Assembly: GCA_964353175.1 (NCBI GenBank)
Contig: CAYGUX010000021.1
Location: 1-49,342, forward strand
Source: JAIYCX01 sp964353175
Lineage (GTDB): Bacteria; Bdellovibrionota_C; UBA2361; SZUA-149; DAOLCO01
DNA: 49,342 nt
Direction of reading: 5' to 3'
Shown here: piece by piece, positions 18,719-26,354 of the stretch
Position numbering within the stretch: the first letter of the stretch is position 1
Layout of the letters: every line of letters begins with the position of its first letter
Notes under the pieces: generated by a model
Told to the model about the DNA's origin: nothing
Seen by the model: the letters and a program-made list of their open reading frames with translations, nothing else
Database searches by the model: none
Position numbers and translations under genes: made by a program

Positions 18719-18760
18719 CAGGCCGGAGAGATATCCCACCTCTCCGGCCTGTCTTTTCTT
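18719..18760 (+). terminator. Strong rho-independent terminator
   Basis: A 12-bp perfect stem CAGGCCGGAGAG/CTCTCCGGCCTG, then TCTTTTCTT. Confidence 0.85.
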
Positions 18761-18789
18761 CTTAGGTTTTATGAAGAGGTTATAAGAAC

Positions 18790-18909
18790 GCCCCCTTCAC
18801 ACCACTCCTCACACATTAAAAATCCCCATCGCGTGTATCTACCCAGAGTAGCGCAATGCTACGAGATTAAATACTGCATTTTAATGTTGGAGGGGTGGTT
18901 TGAGGGGGG
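18790..18909 (+). repeat. 118-bp imperfect-palindrome repeat, copy 1
   Basis: It starts CCCCCTTCAC and ends GGTTTGAGGGGG; the two ends are imperfect inverted repeats, including ACATTAAAA/TTTTAATGTT. The apex is a small GTAGC/GCTAC hairpin. Near-identical to 33177-33294. It sits between a terminator and the next gene, in the same orientation as the genes. Confidence 0.85.
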
Positions 18910-18926
18910 ATATGTTTATACTGAGA

Positions 18927-18964
18927 TTCAGAGAGGTGCTTAAATGTTTCAGTATCTCTCTGAA
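18927..18964 (+). promoter_or_regulatory. Hairpin enclosing ribosome site and AUG
   Basis: TTCAGAGAG and CTCTCTGAA (9 bp) flank the start codon at 18944. The upstream arm contains the GAGAGG ribosome site. Confidence 0.45.
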
Positions 18965-19873
18965 CGGCAGGTGAAAGAGGTTCTATTAGAAAGAGAAGAC
19001 ATGAAAATATCGGGAAGGCGCTATCTTACCGAAGAAGAACTGGCCATGGCGCCCCGAGACTTGCAATCTCACTTAGGCTTAGGCCGTGCTTCAGCTTGGA
19101 AAGCAAGGAAGCAAGGGTGGTTCTGTCCGAATCACCATAACTCAAAGAAAAACCAAGGAAAAAGGAGGGACGTTAGAGCTGAGTTGGAGCCTCTTGTTCG
19201 CTTGCTAGAACCTGGAGAGAAAGTCGTGCTATCTGCATTGGAGATGGCCCTTACTCAGAAAGGTCTCTGCCGTCGCTACAAGATTGGCAAGGAAAAGGCC
19301 CGTAAGGCTCTGATCGATGGGTTTTTCATTGTGAATGGAAGCCCAACCTTTAAGGGTCCGGAGAAGTGGCGACCGGCAACGCCTGCTAACTATGACCCAA
19401 AGAGAAAATTCTTTCGGGTTAATTTAGCAACAGAGGAGCTCAACCTTCCAGCTAATAAGCTGGTTGAGTTGTATAGTTTTTGGGGTATGTCACTCCATCA
19501 GGCTAAAGATGCGAAGGTGTCTGGGTATTTTTGCCCAAATGTCGCAATTCCCTTTGAGCCGCAAGTTGACGAGGTCCTCTTCGAATCACTTCTTTCTGAG
19601 GTTTTGGTGGACGCAAAGAAAGGGGTCACCATAGCCTTGAGGAAGTACTTTGGCGGAGTCTGGAAAGTAAAGATGAAAGGCTATGACCAAGACGATCTAT
19701 TGTCAGAGGCCCTTGAACATCTAAGACAAAGATCGGGCTACCCGGAGTTTGCTGTGAAGAAATGGAGGATTGCAACAGCGAAATTTGGAGTATTAGCTTT
19801 TCTGGGTAGGGAGGCGAGGAGAAGGAAGAGAGAAGCGACAACTGTCGATCAGATGGAAGGTCGCTTCGAATAG
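18944..19873 (+). CDS. HTH / sigma-like DNA-binding protein
   Basis: 309 residues. The N-terminal region has a unit YLTEEELAMAPRDLQSHLG followed by RASAWKARKQGWF, which resembles a helix-turn-helix and the repeats in the giant protein at the left end of the window. A second unit (LCRRYKIGKEKARKALIDGFF) and a third (LVELYSFWGMSLHQAKDAKVSGYF) follow. The C-terminal 90 residues (YDQDDLLSEALEHL, then a basic tail REARRRKRE) weakly resemble sigma-factor region 2. It is probably a regulator of the element. Its start is enclosed in a hairpin, which hints at autoregulation. The next gene begins 59 bases downstream with no terminator between, so the two are likely co-transcribed. Confidence 0.65.
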   Translation: MFQYLSERQVKEVLLEREDMKISGRRYLTEEELAMAPRDLQSHLGLGRASAWKARKQGWFCPNHHNSKKNQGKRRDVRAELEPLVRLLEPGEKVVLSALEMALTQKGLCRRYKIGKEKARKALIDGFFIVNGSPTFKGPEKWRPATPANYDPKRKFFRVNLATEELNLPANKLVELYSFWGMSLHQAKDAKVSGYFCPNVAIPFEPQVDEVLFESLLSEVLVDAKKGVTIALRKYFGGVWKVKMKGYDQDDLLSEALEHLRQRSGYPEFAVKKWRIATAKFGVLAFLGREARRRKREATTVDQMEGRFE

Positions 19874-19932
19874 GACTAGGCCTGATATGTTTCAGGTCTT
19901 TCGAAATTTACACAGAATTGGGAGAGGAAAAA

Positions 19933-20700
19933 ATGAGAACAAATTGCACCAATCCCGCGTGCGGGCGCGAGTTTGTAGCCACCAAGAGGTTCATTGAAAC
20001 CGCCGGTGGCCTTTGTCGTAATTGTGCTTCCACAGCAGAGTCTGTGGATAGACTTTGTCAAGACTGTGAAGGAACTTTTAAAGAGTACCCACAGTTTTTG
20101 CGTAAGATCGGCGCATTCGCTGGAATCCGCCTGCGTTGTCCCACTTGTCATGATAGGCAGGCGGGAAAGGCTCCAAGGGATGTTGTAGAGGAGAGGGAGT
20201 GTCTCTTCAATTTCCGCGTGGTAAGAATTGAAATAGATTTGGAAGCAGCCGAAAAGCTTCCAAACTATGGGGTGTCAGGAAGGCCAGCGGCAAAGACTAT
20301 ACTCCGAAATTACAAGTATCCAGTAAAGCAAGGAGCACTGCTGGTGTATGATTTTCGGTTAGACGGGAATAGAGGAAAAGGATCACTCGCACTGGTGCGA
20401 GTGATGCGGGTGAGGCATTCTGCTGGAACTTTTGATGATCCAGAGTTTAAGTACCTTGTGCTTGAGCCTCTGAATCCAGCAGACGCAGGACGAGCACCGG
20501 AAGGAAAGCTCGTGTTTGCTGACTGGCATTGGGATAGAGAACATAGAGGGGCATTGTTGGAAGACGATGCTCTTTGGAGTACCGAAATTGGCTCTCGGTC
20601 GAGGATGAGCAGTGATAGTGCTTGCTCGCTAATTGCCATTGTATCTGAAGAACACCCCGTCAAGGTGCTCCAAGACGGAAACGAGATTGTTTTTAGCTGA
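19933..20700 (+). CDS. Protein with two four-cysteine zinc-binding sites
   Basis: 255 residues from ATG 19933, behind GGGAGAGG. Cysteines C5, C10, C28, C31 and C42, C45, C69, C72 form two zinc-ribbon-like sites in the first 75 residues. The remainder (LRNYKYPVKQGALLVYDFRL, VLEPLNPADAG) is of unknown fold. A nucleic-acid or protein-binding role is likely from the zinc sites alone. It follows the HTH/sigma-like gene and is closed by a terminator. The coding DNA carries a 9-10 bp perfect hairpin CACTCGCAC/GTGCGAGTG at about 20386-20405. Confidence 0.7.
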   Translation: MRTNCTNPACGREFVATKRFIETAGGLCRNCASTAESVDRLCQDCEGTFKEYPQFLRKIGAFAGIRLRCPTCHDRQAGKAPRDVVEERECLFNFRVVRIEIDLEAAEKLPNYGVSGRPAAKTILRNYKYPVKQGALLVYDFRLDGNRGKGSLALVRVMRVRHSAGTFDDPEFKYLVLEPLNPADAGRAPEGKLVFADWHWDREHRGALLEDDALWSTEIGSRSRMSSDSACSLIAIVSEEHPVKVLQDGNEIVFS

Positions 20701-20706
20701 CCAATG

Positions 20707-20750
20707 CGAGCAGACATTCACGATGAATGCCTGCTCGTTTCTTACTTTCA
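20707..20750 (+). terminator. Terminator hairpin
   Basis: CGAGCAG/CTGCTCG with inner CATTC/GAATG, then TTTCTTACTTT. Confidence 0.75.
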
Positions 20751-20805
20751 TTTTTTTGAGGTTTTTATAGAAGGATAATTTCACCTGTCGTTTGTTTCTA
20801 ATATT

Positions 20806-20848
20806 TGTTTTCCATTAAGGAGTTTAAAAAACTTTTTAATGGAAAACA
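20806..20848 (+). promoter_or_regulatory. 13-bp perfect leader dyad
   Basis: TGTTTTCCATTAA and TTAATGGAAAACA are spaced 17 bases apart. A second stem GAGACAGCA/TGCTGTCTC (20849-20887) follows directly. Confidence 0.55.
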
Positions 20849-20931
20849 GAGACAGCAGATGGTTTTTTAAAGGTTACATGCTGTCTCATTTACATTTTAA
20901 ACCTTTGAGCGACGAAAAAAAGGAGAAAAAG

Positions 20932-21663
20932 ATGGAACGTTCTCAACTGACGCTCAAGGTTCAGGAATACCTGACACATTGGGCGCCGCACTTGCTTTTT
21001 GATTCCAGCCTTGTAGATCTTTTGATCGAGGCGGGACAAGAGGCGTCTGAATCTGACGGTCAGGAGGCCGTGCACATTGCGATCCATGGTTACTTTGTAA
21101 CCTGGTGCGCTGTGATGGCATCTGACAAGCTCTCCAATGGGGGAGCCAGTTTCCGGAAGGCTAAAACCGGAGAAATCTGGGGCCTGGTTCGGAAGAATGA
21201 CATCTTTGCTCGAAGAGAGTTTGAAGATTGTTATTCTGTAGATGAGGCTCTGCAGACTTGGTTCAGTTCCCGGCTTGATGAGATCATGGAAATGATCTCA
21301 GTGAAATTCCCTGTGAGTATGGATCTCACAGGCGAACCAGATTCCGGGGCTGTTGCCTTCAGGCGAGGAGAAGGAGAGGACGAAGTTCTCTACTCTCCAG
21401 AAGCGATCGAATCGATCGCGATTCTTGGAGAGTGGCTCGCTGGAGGTTTCAAGGAAGAAGACGAGGAACGCTCACGGAAAATGCGTATTCTCGTCAGAAC
21501 GATCGCATTCCTGCGATCGGAGTTCGGTACCGCTGGCGGCACACCTGAAGTACCCGTTTTCTCTGCTCCTAAAAAGAGCAAGGCTCAGAGTACTGAGGAG
21601 AAGACTAGGACTCAAAATGCTCGAGCAAATGCCCGAGCATTTTTTCAGAAATTGAATCGATGA
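20932..21663 (+). CDS. Unrecognised 243-residue helical protein
   Basis: Start ATG 20932 behind AAAAGGAG; the longer frame from 20839 would begin within the leader dyad. The sequence is mostly helical with a charged Lys/Glu-rich tail (APKKSKAQSTEEKTRTQNAR). No motif is recognised. The coding DNA is rich in perfect hairpins: TGAGATCAT/ATGATCTCA (21279-21300), CCTGTGAG/CTCACAGG just after it, nested GCGATCG/CGATCGC near 21403, CGATCGC/GCGATCG near 21501, and AAAATGCTCG/CGAGCATTTT at the end (about 21616-21645). Confidence 0.65.
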   Translation: MERSQLTLKVQEYLTHWAPHLLFDSSLVDLLIEAGQEASESDGQEAVHIAIHGYFVTWCAVMASDKLSNGGASFRKAKTGEIWGLVRKNDIFARREFEDCYSVDEALQTWFSSRLDEIMEMISVKFPVSMDLTGEPDSGAVAFRRGEGEDEVLYSPEAIESIAILGEWLAGGFKEEDEERSRKMRILVRTIAFLRSEFGTAGGTPEVPVFSAPKKSKAQSTEEKTRTQNARANARAFFQKLNR

Positions 21664-21669
21664 CACGAG

Positions 21670-21707
21670 GCCAGTGGATAAGGATTTTATCCACTGGCTG
21701 TTTTCTT
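21670..21707 (+). terminator. Strong terminator after the 20932 gene
   Basis: GCCAGTGGATAA/TTATCCACTGGC, a 12-bp perfect stem with a 5-base loop, then TGTTTTCTTG. Confidence 0.85.
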
Positions 21708-21739
21708 GTGGTTTGTTAGCTGTCTCTGTTTTCTTAATT

Positions 21740-21932
21740 CCCCTTCACCCCACTCCTCACACATTAAAAATCCCCATCGCGTGTATCTACCCCTCTACCC
21801 TTTTTGCAAAGAACCTTATATCAAGATTACTTGAGCTAAAGGCCACCAGCTTTGTATCTTTAAAAACGAACTGGGCAAAAAGGGTAGAGTTAAATACTGC
21901 ATTTTAATGTTGGAGGGGTGGTTTGAGGGGGA
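21740..21932 (+). repeat. Imperfect-palindrome repeat, copy 2 with enlarged apex
   Basis: The same outer arms as copies 1 and 3, but the small apical hairpin is replaced by an extended one: CTCTACCCTTTTTGC and GCAAAAAGGGTAGAG (15 bp) enclose about 65 bases. Conserved base plus variable apex is the layout of integron attC sites, but I do not find the attC core consensus. It lies between the 20932 gene and the AT-rich island. Confidence 0.8.
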
Positions 21933-22006
21933 GTTATTACGTCTAAACTAATTATTGGCAGACACTATGAGAATTTGTTAGAATAAGAATAAATATTAAG
22001 AAATAC

Positions 22007-22801
22007 ATGATTAAGAATCTTTACACTGAGCTAACTAAAGAATTTAACCAAGGCAAAGTTAGAGCTATTTTATGTTCTGGCCAAGCGGTGGTTCTGCATG
22101 GTCTTGCTATGATGAGCAAAGACGGAGATTGGATTGTTAAGCCTGATCAAGAGAGTTTAGATTTTATCCTGAACATTTTAGAATCAAAGGGAGCTGTTTA
22201 TAGGTACGGTGCGCCTTTATCCCGTGATTGGCTCGAAGGGGGATGGAGTAGTCATTTAGAATTTGAACATGATGGACTGAGGATTAGAACAGATTTTTTT
22301 ACCAAGCCACCTAGAATAGATGAGGCTAGGTTGAATAATCTTTGGGCAAAAGTAGCAGCGGGAGCGCCAGAATTTGTAGATCTTGAGACTTTAGCACTTT
22401 TAAAGCATACTGACAGAGAAAAGGATTATGTCATATTAGGCGAGATTGCTAGAAAAATTTCTGATCTTAAAGAAATGTTAAAGTATTCCCGTAGTGCTAT
22501 AGACATAATAAATACTTGGGAACTTAAACCTGACATAGTAGAATCTTTATTTGAAGCGCGCCCAGTGCTGAAGTTAAGTGAGAAGGGCAGGGAAGCTTTA
22601 GAGGTAGGCCTCGATGCTGAAAGAAGGACTCTGATGAGAATAAATACCGAAAGATTATTAAAATATAAAGAGGCTTCATCTGAATGGGCAAGAGCATGGC
22701 CACAGGTTCTATTAAAGGTGAATGGCTTATCTCTCATGGATGCGCATAAAACAATGGTGACTGAAGCTGAAAAGTCTTTACCCAAGAGAGTGTTACTATG
22801 A
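22007..22801 (+). CDS. Nucleotidyltransferase-fold-like protein
   Basis: 264 residues, AT-rich and without tiled hairpins, so chromosomal in style. The N-terminal ILCSGQAVVLHG followed by KDGDWIV resembles the glycine-rich start and acidic region of minimal nucleotidyltransferases of the AbiEii/DUF6036 type (GGxA...RxTxDxD). Here the second acidic residue is not obvious, so activity is uncertain. The remainder is helical. It overlaps the next gene by four bases (ATGA), so they form a unit like toxin-antitoxin or defence pairs, which is only a possibility. Confidence 0.5.
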   Translation: MIKNLYTELTKEFNQGKVRAILCSGQAVVLHGLAMMSKDGDWIVKPDQESLDFILNILESKGAVYRYGAPLSRDWLEGGWSSHLEFEHDGLRIRTDFFTKPPRIDEARLNNLWAKVAAGAPEFVDLETLALLKHTDREKDYVILGEIARKISDLKEMLKYSRSAIDIINTWELKPDIVESLFEARPVLKLSEKGREALEVGLDAERRTLMRINTERLLKYKEASSEWARAWPQVLLKVNGLSLMDAHKTMVTEAEKSLPKRVLL

Positions 22802-22986
22802 CATTCATTCCCCAAAACCCTTATGAGTTTTTATCCGAAGAAGATATAGAAACAGGGAAACTCTCAGATGAAGAACTCTCAGCCTACTGGGCTTTTTGGT
22901 TCAAATTAGCGCAAAGTACAAATGATGAAGATGAACACATTATTTCTCATGGTGTGTTTAGGGAAGTTCCTAAGGTAGAGAGCTAG
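22798..22986 (+). CDS. Small acidic partner of the nucleotidyltransferase-like gene
   Basis: 62 residues, strongly acidic (YEFLSEEDIETGKLSDEELSAYW). It is translationally coupled to the gene before it through an ATGA overlap. No family is recognised. The gene ends 14 bases before the convergent MarR-like gene. Confidence 0.6.
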   Translation: MTFIPQNPYEFLSEEDIETGKLSDEELSAYWAFWFKLAQSTNDEDEHIISHGVFREVPKVES

Positions 22987-23000
22987 CTATTTAAGAGAAT

Positions 23001-24182
23001 TTACTGCTCAACCCCCCGCATCAACACCCTTCTAGCCTCGCTAAGTAAAATCTTTCGAACCTCCCCCTCTGAGCCCTCTTTTTCAATTAAATTTTCAATT
23101 TTGACATCCCCATCTAAAAATCTAATCTCTAGCATGGATAAGGCTTTCCCTTCCTTTGTTTCTAGTATGACTAGGCTTGTTTTTGGCACGAGTTGCTCGT
23201 CAAGATATTGATGTTTTTTCTCTTTAACCAAATACTCTACTAAAAGTGCTCTTGCTAGCCTATAATCACTATCCGTTTTGCAGATTGCGAAGCTACTAAT
23301 AGATTTATTTGTATAAGTCTCTACCTCGTCGCCTACAAGTTTTAAAAGAGAATTAAATTCTTCCAACTCTTTATCAGTAAAATCCCGACACGCCTTTTCG
23401 AACTTTTTTAGGATCGGCGCTTCCGCCTGCTCGAAGGCTTTTTTCCCTGAATCAGTAAAGGTAATTATAATCTGTCTCCCGTCTCTTTCGCTGATAGCTT
23501 TTTTTACAAATTTATTTTTCTGAAGAGAAGTAATTGCTCTGGAGATCTTGCTAATATGAAAGGGTAGGATGTTAGAAAGGAAGGAAAATTCCAAGCCATC
23601 CGGTGCTTTGCTAAGTTCTAGAAACGAATGGAAGGTAACTAAGTCATACTTCGTGTCCATGTAGTTCTTGTTGAGCATGTTCATGGCAAGTGCAAGTCTG
23701 TATTGAGCGGAAATCATAGGTTCTGTATAACTCCAAGAATCCTCCAGCTTATTGCCGAGTCCAATATTGAACCTTTCCATTGTGGCGGCTAGCTGTAGTC
23801 TCTGTTGATCTGTTAAGCGGACTGTAGCTTTCCTAGCAACTTCTACATTAAATTCTCTTAGGCCTTGTAGTAAGTCGGATGAGGATTTTGTAATTTCTAA
23901 ATACTTGCTCCTATGATCTATCACTCCAAGCTTAGCATCTATGAGTCCTCTATCTATTAAGTTTCTTATGAGTGCAGAGACTGAAGATTTATTAAGACCT
24001 AAAATTTTCTGAAGGTCACTTGCCTTAGGAGTTTTAAGAGCATCGATAATTGTTAAGATAATAGTCTCTATTGGGTCAAGCTCTTTAGGAGGAACAAGAT
24101 TAAGGCGAGCAAAACGCATTGTGCGCTGGAGGAGAAGGATGTTCTCTGAGAGGGACTTTAGTTTTTGAGTGCGTGTGGACAT
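23001..24182 (-). CDS. Double MarR-like winged-helix protein, paralogue 2
   Basis: 393 residues with two winged-helix units (ILGLNKSSVSALIRNLIDRG and ILPFHISKISRAITSLQKNK) and a C-terminal domain with DYRLARALLVEYLV, the same layout as 8676-9836. Paralogy is evident from shared phrases such as NYMDT and the SR-type recognition helices. It starts two bases after the ATPase stop, so the two form an operon on the minus strand, and it may regulate it. Confidence 0.85.
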   Translation of the reverse strand: MSTRTQKLKSLSENILLLQRTMRFARLNLVPPKELDPIETIILTIIDALKTPKASDLQKILGLNKSSVSALIRNLIDRGLIDAKLGVIDHRSKYLEITKSSSDLLQGLREFNVEVARKATVRLTDQQRLQLAATMERFNIGLGNKLEDSWSYTEPMISAQYRLALAMNMLNKNYMDTKYDLVTFHSFLELSKAPDGLEFSFLSNILPFHISKISRAITSLQKNKFVKKAISERDGRQIIITFTDSGKKAFEQAEAPILKKFEKACRDFTDKELEEFNSLLKLVGDEVETYTNKSISSFAICKTDSDYRLARALLVEYLVKEKKHQYLDEQLVPKTSLVILETKEGKALSMLEIRFLDGDVKIENLIEKEGSEGEVRKILLSEARRVLMRGVEQ

Positions 24183-24184
24183 AT

Positions 24185-25330
24185 CTATTTAACTATCTCC
24201 CCAGACCAGAGCTCATCTAAGAATACATTCCAGGGATATACTTTTACTCCATTACTAATTCTAGGCTCTTTTTCATCACATACAATGTATTGATGTTTTA
24301 TCTCGTATTCTTCCGAAACAAGCCCAAGATTTTTAAAATCCTTACTATGAACACGTGTTCCTGACTTGACCTCTATGGCCACTTCCATTTCATTGATAAT
24401 AAAATCAACTTCATTGTCATTAGATGTGCGCCAGAATTTGATTTCCATTTCAGGGGATCTGTATGACTTGTAGGCCATGAGTTCCATTAAAATAAACTGT
24501 TCAAAGCTTTTCCCGTATTCGGGAGTGCCTTTGACTGGAGCTCTTTTAGAGAGATAGTTGGTAATTCCACTATCAAAGAAATAGAACTTCGGACTTTCCG
24601 TAAGTCTTCTTTTTTCTGATTTTGTCCAAGGATAGATCCTGTAACCCAATAAGGTGTCTTCTAGGATATCAAAATATGATTTTACTACTTTCGCGCCAAT
24701 ACCTGATTCTCTAGAGATGTTAGCGTAGTTAAGAATTTCCCCATTAGTAATTGATGCAACTCTTAGAAACTCAGAAAACGCTGAAAGATTTCTAGTTACC
24801 GCTTCTCCCGCTATTTCTTCTTTAAGGTAGTCACCTACGTATGCTCTAATTTCTTCTACTGGCTCAGTAGACAGGTAGTGTCTAGGTAAAAGCCCAGAGA
24901 CAACAGCTTTATCAATATCTAGGGATCTAATCTCAGCATAACTAAGAGGTCGCATCTCTCTCCTTCTAGCCCTTCCACCAAGGAGATTTGCTGAGACCGT
25001 TTTTAGTTTTCGAGCACTTGATCCGGTTAATATAAAAGTTTTAGATGTGTTCTCAATAAGCCAATGAACTTCATCTAGTAGGGCGGGGCACTTTTGAATT
25101 TCATCGATCACGATAGGGCCCTTTACGGGGAGTTCTGCGTACCTTTCCCTTAATAGGTGGGGGCTTATATTGTACTCACTAAAGACGTCACTCTTTAATA
25201 GATCGATTTTAGGGGAATCGGGGAACTTGTCTTTTAACCAAGTGCTCTTACCTGACCCCCGAGGACCCCATAAGAAATAGGAATTCTCATCCGTAGTAGG
25301 GATATCTAATAATCTCTTATACTTAGTCAT
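24185..25330 (-). CDS. AAA ATPase with DUF4143-type C-terminal domain
   Basis: 381 residues. Walker A is GPRGSGKST (about 23-31), Walker B is GPIVIDEIQKC (near 70) and sensor-like ILTGSSARKLK follows. The C-terminal part has EVDFIINEMEVAIEVKS, the restriction-endonuclease-like core seen in DUF4143 ATPases. The family is widespread, often multi-copy and mobile, with no settled function. It is operonic with the MarR-like gene. A fragment of another member lies at 34680-34989. Confidence 0.9.
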   Translation of the reverse strand: MTKYKRLLDIPTTDENSYFLWGPRGSGKSTWLKDKFPDSPKIDLLKSDVFSEYNISPHLLRERYAELPVKGPIVIDEIQKCPALLDEVHWLIENTSKTFILTGSSARKLKTVSANLLGGRARRREMRPLSYAEIRSLDIDKAVVSGLLPRHYLSTEPVEEIRAYVGDYLKEEIAGEAVTRNLSAFSEFLRVASITNGEILNYANISRESGIGAKVVKSYFDILEDTLLGYRIYPWTKSEKRRLTESPKFYFFDSGITNYLSKRAPVKGTPEYGKSFEQFILMELMAYKSYRSPEMEIKFWRTSNDNEVDFIINEMEVAIEVKSGTRVHSKDFKNLGLVSEEYEIKHQYIVCDEKEPRISNGVKVYPWNVFLDELWSGEIVK

Positions 25331-25639
25331 TTAAAGTCCATATTGCATGTAAATCAGAAGCAGTAAGTCATAATTACATGTATTTGGGCCGAGATCAAGC
25401 ATAGTTTTCTAGAAGGTTTGTTATTGCCTACATAACTAATGAAAGAAAGACATATAATCTAACTATATTCGTCGGCAGATAGTTTAAAAAGGCTAAGAAA
25501 CTCCTAGAAATATTTGAATAAGCAAGTAGGAACGGCTATATTTCTAATGATAATTGCAAAACAAGTAGCTAATAAAGGACTGTAACTAGCCGTAACTACC
25601 ACAGATATTAATATTTTACAATATTAATGCAACAAAACA
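25331..25639. other. AT-rich spacer
   Basis: Upstream region of the minus-strand ATPase operon, leading to the second type A element. I see no gene. It probably contains the ATPase promoter, but I cannot point to clear boxes. Confidence 0.4.
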
Positions 25640-26115
25640 GTTCGGTACTGCAATAACACTAGTAGATCGTCGGTGCGCGATGGGGAAATTGCAGTACAGA
25701 CAATCAGGGTAGAGAAAGGCGAGATTGAGCAGGTGGTTATATAACCAAAATGTTCTAAGGCAGGTAGGCAAATTTAGGGTTCTACAGGCTAACAGGTTTT
25801 TAAAGAGGAACAAGAACTCAACAACCCGCCTTTCTCCCTGCTAGAGGGGAGACCAATAAAAAACTCTCTCTTCTATCGGGGAAGGAACCTCCAGTCTCAC
25901 GCAAACTGAGCGAAAGCGAAGTTGTAGCGAGAGACTGCCCTGAGTAAGGTGTTAGAGAATCTAACACTGCATCGAAGGGGGAATTGAACTTTGATAATCG
26001 AGTTCGGGTAGAAGGATTTTACTGCTGTTCTCTAAACGCTGCATACTAGGTCTTAGCTGGTTTAAGCTTTGACTATTAGGTGCAGCAACTAGAGGAACAG
26101 TAGTGGTATTGCAAC
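25640..26115 (+). ncRNA. Long structured RNA-like element, copy 2 (type A)
   Basis: It matches 9985-10590 over GTAGATCGTCGGTGCGCGAT, the GAGAAAGGCG/CGCCTTTCTC pair, the CTAGAGGGGAG region and the whole 3' stem-loop (CTGCTGTTCTCT...AGAGGAACAGTAG). The middle differs: it holds CAGTCTC...GAGACTG and GTTAGA...TCTAAC hairpins where copy 1 has REP repeats. At the 5' end GTACTGCAA pairs with TTGCAGTAC. It lies 240 bases before the first gene of module II, as copy 1 does for module I. Confidence 0.5.
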
Positions 26116-26246
26116 AGTGGTTTATTTTAAAGGTTCTTTTAGTGGTTAAATATTTTGAGGTTTTTGTTCTAAATTAAAACCATCTGTTAGCTTGCAAATA
26201 TAATTAGAAATTTTTGACTTAAAATAGTTGAAGTAGATTGGTTTGG

Positions 26247-26287
26247 TGGTTCCTTCAAAGCGTATTGATAACGTTTTGAAGGAACCA
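26247..26287 (+). promoter_or_regulatory. 13-bp perfect leader dyad
   Basis: TGGTTCCTTCAAA and TTTGAAGGAACCA are spaced 15 bases apart, about 70 bases before the 26355 start. A TTGACT at 26216 lies upstream, but I see no well-spaced -10 box. Confidence 0.55.
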
Positions 26288-26354
26288 TCAATGCCTTGAT
26301 ACTACTACTATGTTGTGGTGAGTAAAAGGGCAAGAAGTCTGGAAGGAGTTTGCC

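Noticed and set aside
18790..18909. 118-bp repeat as a true integron attC site
   Set aside because: The layout is similar, but the GTTRRRY and RYYYAAC core boxes are not found and no integrase gene is in the window.
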